From contig NC_061815.1 in the NCBI RefSeq assembly GCF_021462225.1, forward strand, positions 51,390,873 to 51,454,872: a stretch of 64,000 nt of DNA. Direction: 5' to 3'. This document shows positions 1 to 9,915 of this stretch, piece by piece. The notes under the pieces were generated by a model, which saw only the letters and a program-made list of their open reading frames with translations, was not told the origin of the DNA and searched no databases. Both the position numbers and the translations under genes were made by a program. Source of the stretch: Girardinichthys multiradiatus (lineage: Eukaryota; Chordata; Actinopteri; Cyprinodontiformes; Goodeidae). Within the stretch, counting starts at the first letter, position 1; every line of letters begins with the position of its first letter.

Positions 1-1140
1 AGAGTCAGTGGTGATGAGCTGCACATGCAGAAGTTAAAGAGCAGTTTCATTTGGAGCATTATGTTAATATGCTGGGAAGTCTGTAACACACTCCATAAAG
101 TAACGCATATTTCTGGGTGTAATTTTCCTTGAACACACATTATTATTATTATCTGAATGTGTGTAACTGAATCAGCCACGCAGACAGCTCAGATTAAATG
201 AAATTGTGGTAAAGTTGCACCTTTGCTTTGCCAAGCCTGACTGAGTCCCTGCATCAGATGGATTTAATTATTCCTGTAGCCCATATTTTATTAATCGTCT
301 ATATTGATTTCTGAACTCCCCCACTGCTTGTGGATATGCAAATGAAGCTTCGGCAATATTGGGATGGACTCATTTGCATGGGAGCCCATTATTATTTTAT
401 AAGTAAATTTTAATGTGGACTCAATTAAAAGTCAGCCAGTGGAACAGCTAAATTGGCCCAAGGTATGAGCTGTGTGAGATTCATGTGCCGAGCCGGGACG
501 TATCAATTAGTAAAGATCAAACTTTGGCTCCTCTGGAGGGAAAAGAAAATGCTGGAATTCAATCAGAGCGTGCACGGTGCCTTTCACTCGCCCGCTCCAT
601 CCTTTTGCTCCTTTTTTAATCCATTTCATCATTATTGGTGTGGAAAGAGTCGCAGCTTTAATCAGATTGGCTAAATGGAATCATAACCTGGAAAATTCCT
701 GTGTTCATTCCCAGTTTTAGCAGGGGAGCAGGAGGTCACTTCAATATTTCATTTCTGTTAATGTGACCTTCCTGCTCCTCAGGTTGGACTCATCACACAC
801 AGCTTAAAGTCAATCTGAAAAGACCTGCAGTCACACAGACAAAGGAGCCTTAAGCACAACCTGTAAATGTGTGTTTTCAGATCCCACCTACTGATAAGTC
901 AGGTTTAATTATGCCTTGGATTTTTTAATTACATGGAAAAACAACAAAGATAGGTTTTCTTGAGAGATCCTGCAGGCTTTAGCTGAACCACCTTTAATGG
1001 GATGTTTACTACAACCATCTAGTACTCCTCTTTGCTGGGTAATTTCCACTGCATGCACCCTTCACGGGTAAACTGAGCTTTGAACTAAGCCTAAACCACA
1101 AACCTCTAGGGGTTGTATTAGGATTAGGATTTTAAGGAAG
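1..1140. other. AT-rich non-coding DNA
   Basis: There is no coding region that I can support; the only open frames are short and lack codon-like composition. The stretch is rich in homeodomain-type TAATTA and ATTA cores and includes the paired octamer block described separately. No repeat family was recognised before about 1140. Confidence 0.5.
240..450. promoter_or_regulatory. candidate conserved enhancer block with two inverted octamers
   Basis: Seen: an exact POU octamer ATGCAAAT at 336-343 and its exact reverse complement ATTTGCAT at 372-379, 28 bp apart, embedded in dense ATTA/TAAT cores (TTTAATTATT near 265, TTAATCG near 291, CTCAATTAAAAG near 420). Known: POU-family factors bind the octamer, and octamer plus ATTA clusters are typical of vertebrate developmental enhancers. 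Inference: this may be a conserved non-coding element. No alignment could be made here, and single octamers occur by chance, so confidence is modest. Confidence 0.35.
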
Positions 1141-1965
1141 TATGAGATCACTGTGAAGTAAAAGGAACACAAGACATGGTTTTCTTTCTGTTGCACCACC
1201 TTTACTGTGATACCCTTAAATAACAGGGTCTCCAGAAATCATCTTATCACTAACCAGAGTCCAGCTGTGGTATTATAAAGTAACACCAGATGTTCTGTTT
1301 CTGGCCTCAGAGGTTCTTTAGGGAACAACAAGCATCATAAAGACCAAGGAACACAGCAGACAGGTCAGGAAAGAAGTTGTGGGGATGTTTAAAGCAGGGT
1401 TAGGGTCTACAACAGTGGCAGTATAATGCTGTAAGACAGGATTGAAGATAGATCGATGATCATCCTGGAAGAAAACATGTTAGAGGGTGCAGAAGGCCTG
1501 AGACTGGGGTGGAGGTTCACCTTCCAGCAGGACAACCACCCTGAACATGCAGCCAGAGATACAATAGATGGCTTAGATTAAAGCAAATTCATGGGTTAGA
1601 ATGGCCTAGTTAAAGTCCAGATCTAAATCGAACTAAGAAGTTGACTTGAAAACTGATGTTTACAGATGTTCTCCATCCAACCTGACTGAGCTGGAGATGT
1701 TTTACAAAAAAACAAAGTCTGTAGATGTTCAAAGCTGGTGGAGACAAACCCCAGTAGACCTCAAGCAGGACCCGCAAGCAGAGGAGGTTCTACAAAGTTC
1801 TGACTCAGGGGACAGAATAAAAATGCTCCCCACAGTTTTCAGGTTTTTTGAATCCTTTTTGTTCTACCTCACAGTTCTATTCTACATTCTGTGGGTCGGC
1901 TTAAGTTTAATGTTGGTTTATATTTTTTTGAGGCACCATTCAGATTATTTAATTTCCCTTTGAGA
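1141..1965 (+). mobile_element. decayed Tc1-like DNA transposon
   Basis: The plus strand carries a degraded Tc1-type transposase. Around 1510-1560 it reads through an FQQDN motif (the second catalytic Asp region of Tc1 DDE transposases) followed by an EHAAR segment. Near 1600-1625 there is a decayed match to the usual tryptophan-proline-serine-proline-aspartate region. The part at 1646-1820 matches the C-terminal region (NLTELE, then a lysine-rich stretch) and stays open for 105 codons. Stops and frameshifts break the rest. The upstream part (about 1185-1420) also has the character of the family's N-terminal coding region. No terminal inverted repeats were found, so both ends are approximate. 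Confidence 0.7.
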
Positions 1966-1996
1966 TTAATAAAGTTCTGTTCTGAAAAAGCAGTGA

Positions 1997-2016
1997 TCTC
2001 TCTATCTCTCTATCTC

Positions 2017-2114
<98 letters not shown>
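1997..2114. repeat. (TATC)n microsatellite
   Basis: A tetranucleotide array of nearly perfect CTAT/TATC units, about 29 copies. It begins with a few CTCT interruptions (1997-2020) and becomes pure afterwards. It starts shortly after the Tc1-like relic. Confidence 0.97.
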
Positions 2115-3421
2115 CTGCTGGTGACCATCTAATGCTTATTATCCCATCAGAACCTGTCTTTTTTCAGTGTCCCATTGTTCAGTTTACTCCCACATATTTC
2201 CCAATAATTCAGCAGCTGATCCTAATCTTTCCTGTATTCTATTCTTTCTGATTGGGTGACTATAGGAGCTGGACCTATGGTCCCTTCAAAGGGTTCTGGG
2301 TGTCCTAAAAAGGCTCTGGAAACCTCTAAAGGGAGGTGCCAGAGGCACTATGAGCATAGGCCTTCTAGAGATCCATATGTGGGTTGGACAAAACTCCAAG
2401 GATCTCCTCAGGATCTCAGCGGAGGGGAAAGATCTGACCAAGGTCCGTCCTTTCCAACACCTGCCAGAACATTAAAACATCAGGAACTGTTTGGAGGAGA
2501 CATATGCACGGTTTGGTTTTAGAGGAAAACCACAACCAGACCATTTACTGCAGATGATTCTGGATCAGACCAAGATAGGTTCTTCCTGCCAGCAGCTGTT
2601 GGCCTCTAGAACCATCATTGCTCCCAACAGAACCAGTATGCAGTTTGTAGAGAGATTTTATATTATCTCATTATTCTTAGAATCTGTACTGGTCAAAAAG
2701 TGACCCCGTCTGGTTTCTAAGCTTGAAGAATAAATTATCCCAGATGTTTACCCCAGATTTCTCTGGGATAAAAAGGATGTGTTGTGACCTTTGAAGTGGA
2801 CCAGGCTCTCATCGACAGTCACATCAGTCTGAACCGCACAGCAGGGAGACCCACTTGTCCAACACGTCTCAGTTAGCAGCAAGTTTGTCTTCTTTTGTGT
2901 CCGTATAATTAAACCCAATCATTCTTAAGATCTGATGAAACATCTTGAGCAGCACAGAAACTTACCACACTCGGCATGCCATAAACAGGCTGCAGGTTCT
3001 GAATGGGTCCAGTACACAGCAGCGAGAATCGGCATTGATCTGTGGGTCTAATTGATCCATCTTTCTCCACAGACTCCCAACCATCTACCAGGCTGCCATG
3101 TTCACCACTTCAGCATCTCAGGTCTTCATATGAATATGGAACCCTGCATATGCAGATGCTGGGTCTGGGTTTGGGTGGCCCGTCTCCTGTCATAATGTGT
3201 CATCTGTCCAAATCAGTGTTTCATCCTTTGACTGGAGATATTCTCCCATCTCCCCATCAACAAATATGTGCCGTTCTTTGACTCTTCAGCTTCAGATTCT
3301 ACCTCAACACCTTAATGTTCATCACGTTCCTTTACATCTTCTCCTTTCATTCCTGCAGAGGGTGATTTCTGGGTTCCTCCAGCATGTGGTCTGTATGCTG
3401 TATATAACACCTCTTCTTTTT
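2115..3421. other. unassigned non-coding DNA
   Basis: I recognise no gene or repeat family here. Open frames of 60-90 codons overlap on several frames without a consistent coding signal, and no splice-bounded exon is evident. Confidence 0.45.
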
Positions 3422-3423
3422 TA

Positions 3424-3550
3424 CAAACCGGATTCCAAAAAAGTTGGGACACTAAACAAATTTTGAATAAAAACTGAATGCCATGATGTGGAGGTGCCAA
3501 CATCTGATATTTTATTCAGAATAGAACACAAATCACAGATCAAAAGTTTA
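3424..3550 (+). repeat. left terminal inverted repeat of the Tc1-like element
   Basis: 127 bp that pair with 4608-4734, with two mismatches (near positions 3452 and 3462). The outer tip reads CAAACCGGATTCC. It abuts the TA at 3422-3423. Confidence 0.95.
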
Positions 3551-3559
3551 AACGGAGAG

Positions 3560-4615
3560 AATGTATCATTTTAAGGAAAAAATATGTTGTTTCAAAATTA
3601 CATGGCGTCAACAAATCCCAAAAAAGTTTAGATAAAGCCATTTTTACCACTGTGTGGCATCCCCCTTTCTTACAACACTCAACAGACGTCAGGACAGAGG
3701 AGACCCGTTTCACAAGTTTAGAAATAGGAATGCTCTCCCATTCATGTCTAATACAGGCCTCTAACTGATCAATCGTCTTAGGCCTTCTTTGTCGCACTTT
3801 CCTCTATGATGCGCCAAATGTTCTCTATAGGTGAAAGATCTGGACTGCAGGCTGGCCATTTCAGTACCCGGATCCTTCTCCTACATAGTCATGATGTTGT
3901 GATTGCTGCAGAATGTGGTCTGGCATTATCTTGTTGAAAAATGCAGGGTCTTCCCTGAAAGAGATGACGTCTAGATGGGAGCATATGTTGTTCTAGAACC
4001 TGAACATAGTTCTCTGCATTCATGGTGCCTTTCCAGACATGCAAGCTGCCCATGCCACAAGCACTCATGCAACCCCATACCATCAGAGATGCAGGCTTCG
4101 GAACAGAGCGTTGATAACAACTTGGGTTATCCTTGTCCTCTCTGGCGTCCCAGTGGTCCATAAAGAACTTCAAATCGTGTCTCATCTGACCACAAAACAG
4201 TCTTCCATTTTGCCACACTCCATTTTAAAAGACCCCTGGCCCAGTGCAAACGTCTGAGCTTGTGGAGCTTGCTTAGAAATGTCTTCCTCTTTGCACTGTA
4301 GAGTTTCAGCTGGCAACGGCGGATGGCACGGTGGATTGTGTTCACTGACATTGCTTTCTAGAAGTATTCCTGAGCCCATTCTGTTATTTCCTTGACAGTG
4401 GCATTCCTGTTTGAGGTGCAGTGACAAGGGCTCAGAGATCATGAGCATTCAGTAGAGTTTTACGGCCTTGACCCTTATGCACAGCGATTGTTTCAGATTC
4501 TCTGAATCTTATGATGATGTTATGCACGGTTGATGATGATAACTTGAAAATCTTTGCTATTTTATGCTGGGTAACACCATTCAGGTATTGCTGCACTATA
4601 TTTTGACTAAACTTT
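3560..4615 (-). pseudogene. Tc1-like transposase pseudogene
   Basis: Read on the minus strand from about 4615 downwards. First comes a helix-turn-helix region (KIAKIFKLSSSTVHNI, about 4580-4520), then a run of stops, then a second open frame at 4351-4127. That frame has a basic second helix-turn-helix and the first catalytic aspartate in WSDETRFE. The next open frame (4218-3889) continues with VWGCM and the second aspartate in FQQDNARPHS. The third acidic region, WPACSPDLSPIENIW, follows near 3860-3810 in a shifted frame, and a C-terminal tail is open at 3797-3540. The order and spacing match a DDE transposase of the Tc1 group, which cuts and pastes DNA at TA sites. At least two frameshifts and several stops make it inactive. 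Confidence 0.9.
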
Positions 4616-4734
4616 TGATCTGTGATTTGTGTTCTATTCTGAATAAAATATCAGATGTTGGCACCTCCACATCATGGCATTCAGTTTTTATTCACAATTT
4701 GTTTCGTGTCCCAACTTTTTTGGAATCCGGTTTG
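4608..4734 (-). repeat. right terminal inverted repeat of the Tc1-like element
   Basis: 127-bp partner of 3424-3550. It ends at the TA dinucleotide 4735-4736. Confidence 0.95.
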
Positions 4735-4736
4735 TA

Positions 4737-6049
4737 CTTCTCTTCTGACCATGGATTCTTCCCATCAGTTGACCTTCCTCCTCATTATGTTCAGCATTGA
4801 ACCCCTGGTCAGTCTTTTCTAAATCAAACCTCCTCTGCATTGTAGCGCATCTGGCTCCTTATTGTGCAACATCTCTCTCAGACTACAATGTGACACCTGC
4901 AAAAGATCTATTTTTGTTGACAGAACCATCGATTGACCCAACAAATCAAGCGTGTGTTGGAGAGCAGGGTGGTGAGACAACTTGGTGAGACAACCCCATG
5001 ACACCACTTTGTGTTGTGTGGACTCTTTGACCTCAGAGGAGAGGAGATGTTTTACAGTCAATAAAACAGCCAGAAGTTCACATTTAATGTCCTTGTGAAG
5101 AACATATTAGGAACAACTCCTCCTCCTCTAACTGTTGCAGCTAGAGCCTGAATGAATTTAACATGGGAAGGCCTTCGCTTCGTATACTTGGCAGGACCAG
5201 CTCCAAAACTTGTGGCCCTGCAGTAACTCAGGTCTTCTGTGATATTCACAGAGAAAAACCACAACAGAGGAATATCAGAAGTTACAGCAGAGGAGAAGAA
5301 ACGCTGCAGCAAAGTTCTCAATGCAAGGACAAAGAAAAACCACCAGAGCTATGTGTAGCAAGGAGACTGAAAAAAGAAAGTCAGAACCCCAAAGATGAAC
5401 CTGTTTCCAGCTGCAGATTCTCCACAGAAAACTAGTTTAAAGAAAAAGCCTGGTCAGGTTCCAGGTGTCAGCGCCACAGAGGGAATCTGTGTTCAGGCTC
5501 ACATGGCTGGTTTGGGTGGACATGGGTCCATGAAGGCTGTTTGGTAATGAACAGGTGGTTGTGTTTAATCCGGTGACCCTGAAGCTGCTTCTGCTCGTAT
5601 GTCACACTTTTGCCTGACTGCAGCATAAAGTCCTTCACCTCGGAACAAATGGAGAAATTGACTCCATGAAACCTCTGGTTTCGTTTCTGAATGTAGGAGC
5701 AGCTCAACGGTTTCTGGAGGTCCAGCGTTTATCTTCTGATCTGAGTGACACCTCATGCTAACACCACGACTGAAAAATAAAAATCTTATCTCAAATCCTG
5801 CTGCCATCTTGTTTTTAGAGAAGAGGCTTTCACCTTCAGCCCTCCCAAACAGCCAGACTGGTTCAGTGTCATGACCTTTAACCTGCTAACTGAGGCCTGC
5901 AGAGTCTGACATGAAGCTCTTGGGGTTTTGGTCATTTCTCTGAGCTTCAAGGTCGGACCTTGGGCTGATTCTGCTGGACGTCCTCTCCTGGGAAGATTGG
6001 CAGCTGTCTGAGATGTTTTCCTCTTGGGAATAACCTTCCTTTCTGTCAG
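4737..6049. other. unassigned non-coding DNA
   Basis: No gene or named repeat is recognised. Several 70-90 codon open frames overlap on both strands at 4800-5800, but none resembles a known domain and they shadow each other. Confidence 0.45.
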
Positions 6050-6393
6050 TCAGTCATTTTCTAGCTCTTATTCCATAGTGGGTCGTGGGGAAGCTGGTTC
6101 CATCTCCAGAAGTCTATGGGCGACAGGCGGGGTACACCCTGGACAGGTCGCCAGTCCATCGCAGGGCAACACACACTCATTCATAAACCTAAGGGCAATT
6201 TAGAGAGACCAATTAACCTAACAGGCATGTCTTTGGACTGTGGGAGGAAGCCGGAGTACCCGGTGAGAACCCACGCATGCACGGGGAGAACATGCAAACT
6301 CCATGCAGAAAGACCCCCGGCTGGAAATTGAACCTAGGACCTTCTTGCTGCAAGGCAACAGTGCTACCAATGCACCACCGTGCAGCCACCTTC
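6050..6393 (-). mobile_element. tRNA-derived SINE, full-length or nearly so
   Basis: Read on the minus strand, the 5' end has an RNA polymerase III A-box-like sequence (TGGTGCATTGGTAGC, near 6380) and a B-box-like GGTTCAATTTCC (near 6330). After these come the GGAGTTTGCATGTTCTCC-type body and a 3' part containing CTGCGATGGACTGG. It ends near 6050 at an AGAGCTAGAAAATGACTG-type tail. This layout is that of the abundant tRNA-headed SINEs of acanthomorph fish (AFC-like). A second copy lies at 7193-7515 on the other strand. Confidence 0.82.
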
Positions 6394-6409
6394 CTCTCTG
6401 TTGAATGAT

Positions 6410-6990
6410 AATTCAATTCAGTTTATTTCTATAGCGCCAATTCACAACACATGTCGTCTCAAGGTTCTTCACAACAGTCAGGTTCATACATTCCAATTAA
6501 TCGTAACCATTGAACAGTTCAGTCAGATTCAGTTATTTATTCAAATTGGATAAAAAGTTTTTCTATCTAAGGAAACCCAGCAGATTGCATCCAGTCAGTG
6601 ACTTGCAGCATTCACTCCTCCTGGATGAGCATGTAGAGACAGTGGACAGTCACTGGTGTTGACTTTGCAGCAATCCCTCATACTGAGCATGCATGTAGCG
6701 ACAGTGGAGAGGAAAAACTCCCTTTTAACAGGAAGAAACCTCCAGCAGAAACAGAACCAGGCTCAGTGTGAGCGGCCATCTGCCACGACCGACTGGAGGT
6801 TTGAGAGAACAGAGCAGAGACACAAAAAGAATAAAGAAGCACTGATCCAGGAGTACTTTCTATGGGAAGGAAAAGTAAATGTTAATGGATGTAGCTCCTT
6901 TAGTCGTTTCATCTAGAAAGAAAGAACAGATAAACTCTGATCCAGTTTTCAAGGTTAGAGTCTGAAAGAGAGAACATAGAGTAGGAACGT
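6410..6990 (-). mobile_element. CR1/L2-type LINE 3' end, copy 1
   Basis: Starts ATTCAATTCAGTTTATTTCT, the reverse of a LINE tail that ends in AATTG repeats, and continues as the long 3' untranslated region of the same family seen at 7560-8134 (minus), 21236-22057 (plus) and 60913-61556 (plus). The 86-codon open frame at 6656-6916 is repeated almost unchanged in the other copies, because the untranslated region is conserved and not because it is a gene. It diverges from the other copies after about 6990. Confidence 0.85.
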
Positions 6991-7165
6991 TTGCACGCCT
7001 CATGGACATAGAGAACCTCTTCACCTGCATCTGCAAGCTGCTCAGAGCTTCATTGCTATATTAGAAAAATCTTCTGATCAGGTAAAAAATTACTTTGTGG
7101 GGTTAGGCTTCTCAGTTTGCTTCCCTGGAGCCTAGAGGTGTGCCAGCAATTTACTTTAATTCCTT
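6991..7165. other. unassigned spacer between LINE copies
   Basis: Short unique-looking stretch between two LINE 3' ends, with nothing recognised. Confidence 0.4.
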
Positions 7166-8134
7166 TGTTTATATAATTAACAACACATGTCGTGGTGCAG
7201 CTGATAGCACTGTTGCCTTGCAGCCAGAAGATCCTGGGTTTGACTCCCAGCCGGGGGACTCTTTCTGCATGGAGTTTGCATGTTTTCACTGGGTACTCCA
7301 GCTTCCTCCCACAGTCCAAAGACATGCCTGTTAGGTTAATTGGTCTCTCTAAATTGCCCTTAGGTGTGTGAATGAGTGTGCACATAGTTGTTTGTGTGTT
7401 GCCCTGCGATGGACTGGTGACCTGTCCAAGGTGGACCCCACCTCCTGCCAATAGACTGCTGGAGATAGGCACCAGCTTCCCTATGACCCACTATGGAAGA
7501 AGCTGTATAGAAAATGACTGACAACTGTTGTTGCAAGGCACTTTATGAAGTCATTTTAATCGAATCATCCAGATTTCAAGTCAGGTACATACTTTCCAAT
7601 TAATCCTAACTATCAAAGAGTCAGATTCAATTTATTATTCAAACTGGTTAAAAGTTTTTCTATCTAAGGAAACCCTGCAGATTGCATCCAGTCAGTGACT
7701 TGCAGCATTCACTCCTCCTGGATGAGCATGTAGAGACAGTGGACAGTCACTGGTGTTGACTTTGCAGCAATCCCTCATACTGAGCATGCATGTAGCGACA
7801 GTGGAGAGGAAAAACTCCCTTTTAACAGGAAGAAACCTCCAGCAGAACCAGAACCAGGCTCAGTGTGAGCGGCCATCTGCCACGACCGACTGGAGGTTTG
7901 AGAGAACAGAGCAGAGACACAAAGAGAACAAAGAAGCACTGATCCAGGAGTACTTTCTATGGGAAGGAAAAGTAAATGTTAATGGATGTAGCTCCTTTAG
8001 TCGTTTCATCTAGAAAGAAAGAACAGATAAACTCTGAGCCAGTTTTCAAGGTTAGAGTCTGAAAGAGAGCACATAGAGTTAGTTACAGTAGAAGCTCAGT
8101 CAGTAGCCATGTCTAGGAGAGAGAAAGGGTTAAA
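7166..8134 (-). mobile_element. CR1/L2-type LINE 3' end, copy 2, interrupted by a SINE
   Basis: The left part, ACAACACATGTCG at about 7179-7193, matches the start of copy 1 just inside its tail. The element resumes at about 7525 (GCAAGGCACTTTATGAAGTC) and runs to GGGTTAAACAC at 8134. The SINE at 7193-7515 sits in the gap. From 7670 to 8080 it is almost identical to copy 1. It extends further than copy 1 (8046-8134) in agreement with the copy at 21500-21610. It stops abruptly where repeat B begins. Confidence 0.82.
7193..7515 (+). mobile_element. tRNA-derived SINE inserted in a LINE tail
   Basis: Plus-strand copy of the SINE at 6050-6393. A-box-like TGGTGCAGCTGATAG at about 7194 and B-box-like GGTTTGACTCCC at about 7237 are followed by the family body and a tail near GTATAGAAAATGACTG (about 7505). 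The flanks, ACAACACATGTC and GACAACTGTTGT, may be a worn target duplication. Confidence 0.83.
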
Positions 8135-8801
8135 CACTGTTGGGACCCACAGCCATGGATTTCAACATTAAAACTTCGGTACAAACTTTTCTGGAACTTT
8201 CAAAATAAATTACATTTAACCGACTTCCAGCACAACTTCAGAAGGGGAAAGGGGGGTAGCAGCAGACTTCCCATGAAGCCACTGGCTGTATAAAACACCC
8301 ACCTTTCCAATGGTCCTTTCTCTACCATCCGGACTCTGTGAGAGGCTGGCCGGTGAGACAGCGCGCTAATGTCTCTTTGCTGGCAAAAAAACATAAACTC
8401 TTCAAACTGGATCCAAGGGTGTCATAAGATCACGCGATCATATGCAAAGTTAAGTATGAGTGAATCATTGTTTGTGTACCCGGGGTACAAACAGGGTGTT
8501 ATCTTTATTCTCTTCATCCTTCTTTCTTTACTCCATTCTTTTCTCATTCTCTCTCTTTTTCATTTTTGCCCCACCTCCCTCTCTTTCTTGCTTCTTATTT
8601 TTTCCATTTTGTTTCTGTTTCTGTGTCCATAACAGTTGAAGTAATCCCAAAGCAGTTTCTAATAAAGTTTTTTTTTTTATAAATATCATATAGCATTAAA
8701 GTGCATTAAAGTGTTAGCCATAATGCTCCACTTGTGAAAGTAAATCTGTTGGGCTTCTTCTTGACAACAACTCTGAGGGCTCCTCTGCCAGACAGGACAC
8801 A
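8135..8801 (+). mobile_element. repeat B, LTR-like, longest copy
   Basis: Begins TGTTGGGACCCACAGCC and shares about 330 bp with copies at 59455 and 61581. The part from about 8490 on matches the minus-strand copy at 16868-17250. It contains a TATA-type motif (CTGTATAAAAC near 8290), a long pyrimidine tract (8500-8630) and a polyadenylation-type AATAAA near 8661. A TG start, a TATA box and a downstream AATAAA in about 660 bp suggest a solo LTR, but no internal retroelement sequence and no convincing target duplication were found. GTTAAA occurs just outside both ends (8129-8134 and 8802-8807), but the left one belongs to the LINE copy. Confidence 0.55.
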
Positions 8802-8825
8802 GTTAAATAAAAACAAAATGCAGTT

Positions 8826-8960
8826 AAAAGCCTTCAGCTGATTCAAAATGCTGCAGCAAGAGTTCTGATGAAAATTAAAAAGAGAGATCATATTTCTGTT
8901 CCCTTCATTGGCTCCCTGTTACCAGGAAAACCAGAAAAAGATTACTCCGATTTAATGTCA
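8826..8960 (+). pseudogene. CR1/L2-type LINE ORF2 fragment
   Basis: The frame starting near 8826 reads SLQLIQNAAARVL and then KKRDHISVPFIGSL. This is the stretch just after the reverse-transcriptase core of CR1/L2-type LINE polyproteins, where LQLIQNAAARVLT and a following HITPVL...LHWLPV are typical. Only about 40 codons survive. It is on the opposite strand to the LINE tail at 7166-8134, so it belongs to another insertion. Confidence 0.75.
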
Positions 8961-8998
8961 GACAGTGACAAGGAAGTTTTATGTCTCTTTATGAAGTT

Positions 8999-9036
8999 TA
9001 TATAAATATATATATACATATATATATATAAATAAA
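8999..9036. repeat. (TA)n-rich microsatellite
   Basis: Imperfect alternating TATA/TATATACATA run of about 38 bp. Confidence 0.85.
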
Positions 9037-9915
9037 ATACATAAAGTTACTTTTCTGCTAAACTGAGAAATAATTTTTTTTCAGGCTAGAAGAGAACTTC
9101 TGAGGTGAAGAATAGACTGAGGCCAGGGTGGTGTAAGAGTCATGAAACTCTTTAATCAGCAGGTTTAATGAAGATCAGTTTGGGCATCAGTGACGGCTTC
9201 AGACCCATCAGGATGTTTGGGTTGTTTGTTCTGATGCTGCTGTTGATCAGCTGCTGCTTCCTGCAGGAAACACCAACATTTCCTCACAAACCGTTCAGCT
9301 GAATTATGCAGACATTTTGCTAAAGGCCGTTTTTTGGAGCTTGTGATGCAACACTTTCAGCTCCTTGCAGCGATGAGGTCATTTAGATTTTGGTATTTGA
9401 AAGAAGAATAATCAGCTCTTTGTGGCTCCAAGGACATATTTATAAACTTCCATGATTTGGCCGGCCTTTTGTTTCCCAGCAGCCTCCATGTCATCTATTA
9501 TTCAGAATGTTTAATGGGCAGCTGATAGTTTGGGGAAACGCCATTTGCAAAAAATCAATGGAACAAATAATGAGCGGCTGATGTTAAAGCTGACAGGAGG
9601 AGAAGGTGATGGAAATCAGGGGGATAAACTGATCTGAGTCCAGATTTAATGCTGATTAATAAATAAATGATGTGCCCCCAACAAAAAGTAAATTATTCAG
9701 AGATTCAGCCATTAAAACAGGATCCTAATAAACGTTGGCCCACATATTGAGATGCACGGTTTGGGCAGCTAATGACTTGAATGTGAACGATGGACTTGGA
9801 TGAATTTTAAGTGTGTGTCTGTTCAATCATCAGTGTGAATATTTAAAGGCAAAGCAAACCCTGACCTGTTTTCCATTTCACTGCTCAGTTCCATCAGATT
9901 CACCTTCTACTTGAA
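9037..9915. other. non-coding DNA with a candidate conserved block
   Basis: No open frame of note. The part at about 9340-9620 is poor in repeats, mixed in composition and rich in ATTA/TTAT cores and E-box-like CAGCTG. It reads like vertebrate conserved non-coding sequence, but this is an impression without alignment. Confidence 0.3.

Larger units (their letters stand above)
3424..4734 (-). mobile_element. Tc1/mariner-type transposon with 127-bp terminal inverted repeats
   Basis: A complete-length 1311-bp element. Both ends start CAAACCGGATTCC when read inward, and it is flanked by a TA dinucleotide on each side (3422-3423 and 4735-4736), the target duplication expected of the Tc1/mariner superfamily. 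The inverted repeats at 3424-3550 and 4608-4734 differ at only two positions by eye. The interior holds a minus-strand transposase remnant. The long, almost identical arms contrast with the broken gene, so the copy is non-autonomous. The interior runs from helix-turn-helix to DDE in the normal order with no large deletion. Confidence 0.93.

Noticed and set aside
6320..7245. tRNA-like A and B boxes near 6330-6380 and 7194-7245
   Set aside because: They are the promoter heads of SINEs. No cloverleaf with acceptor stem can be formed, so they are not tRNA genes.
6656..8013. A repeated 86-codon frame starting MLTLQQSLILSMHVAT, found in three places
   Set aside because: It lies in the conserved 3' untranslated region of a LINE family, on the antisense strand of the element in every copy, so it is not a duplicated gene.
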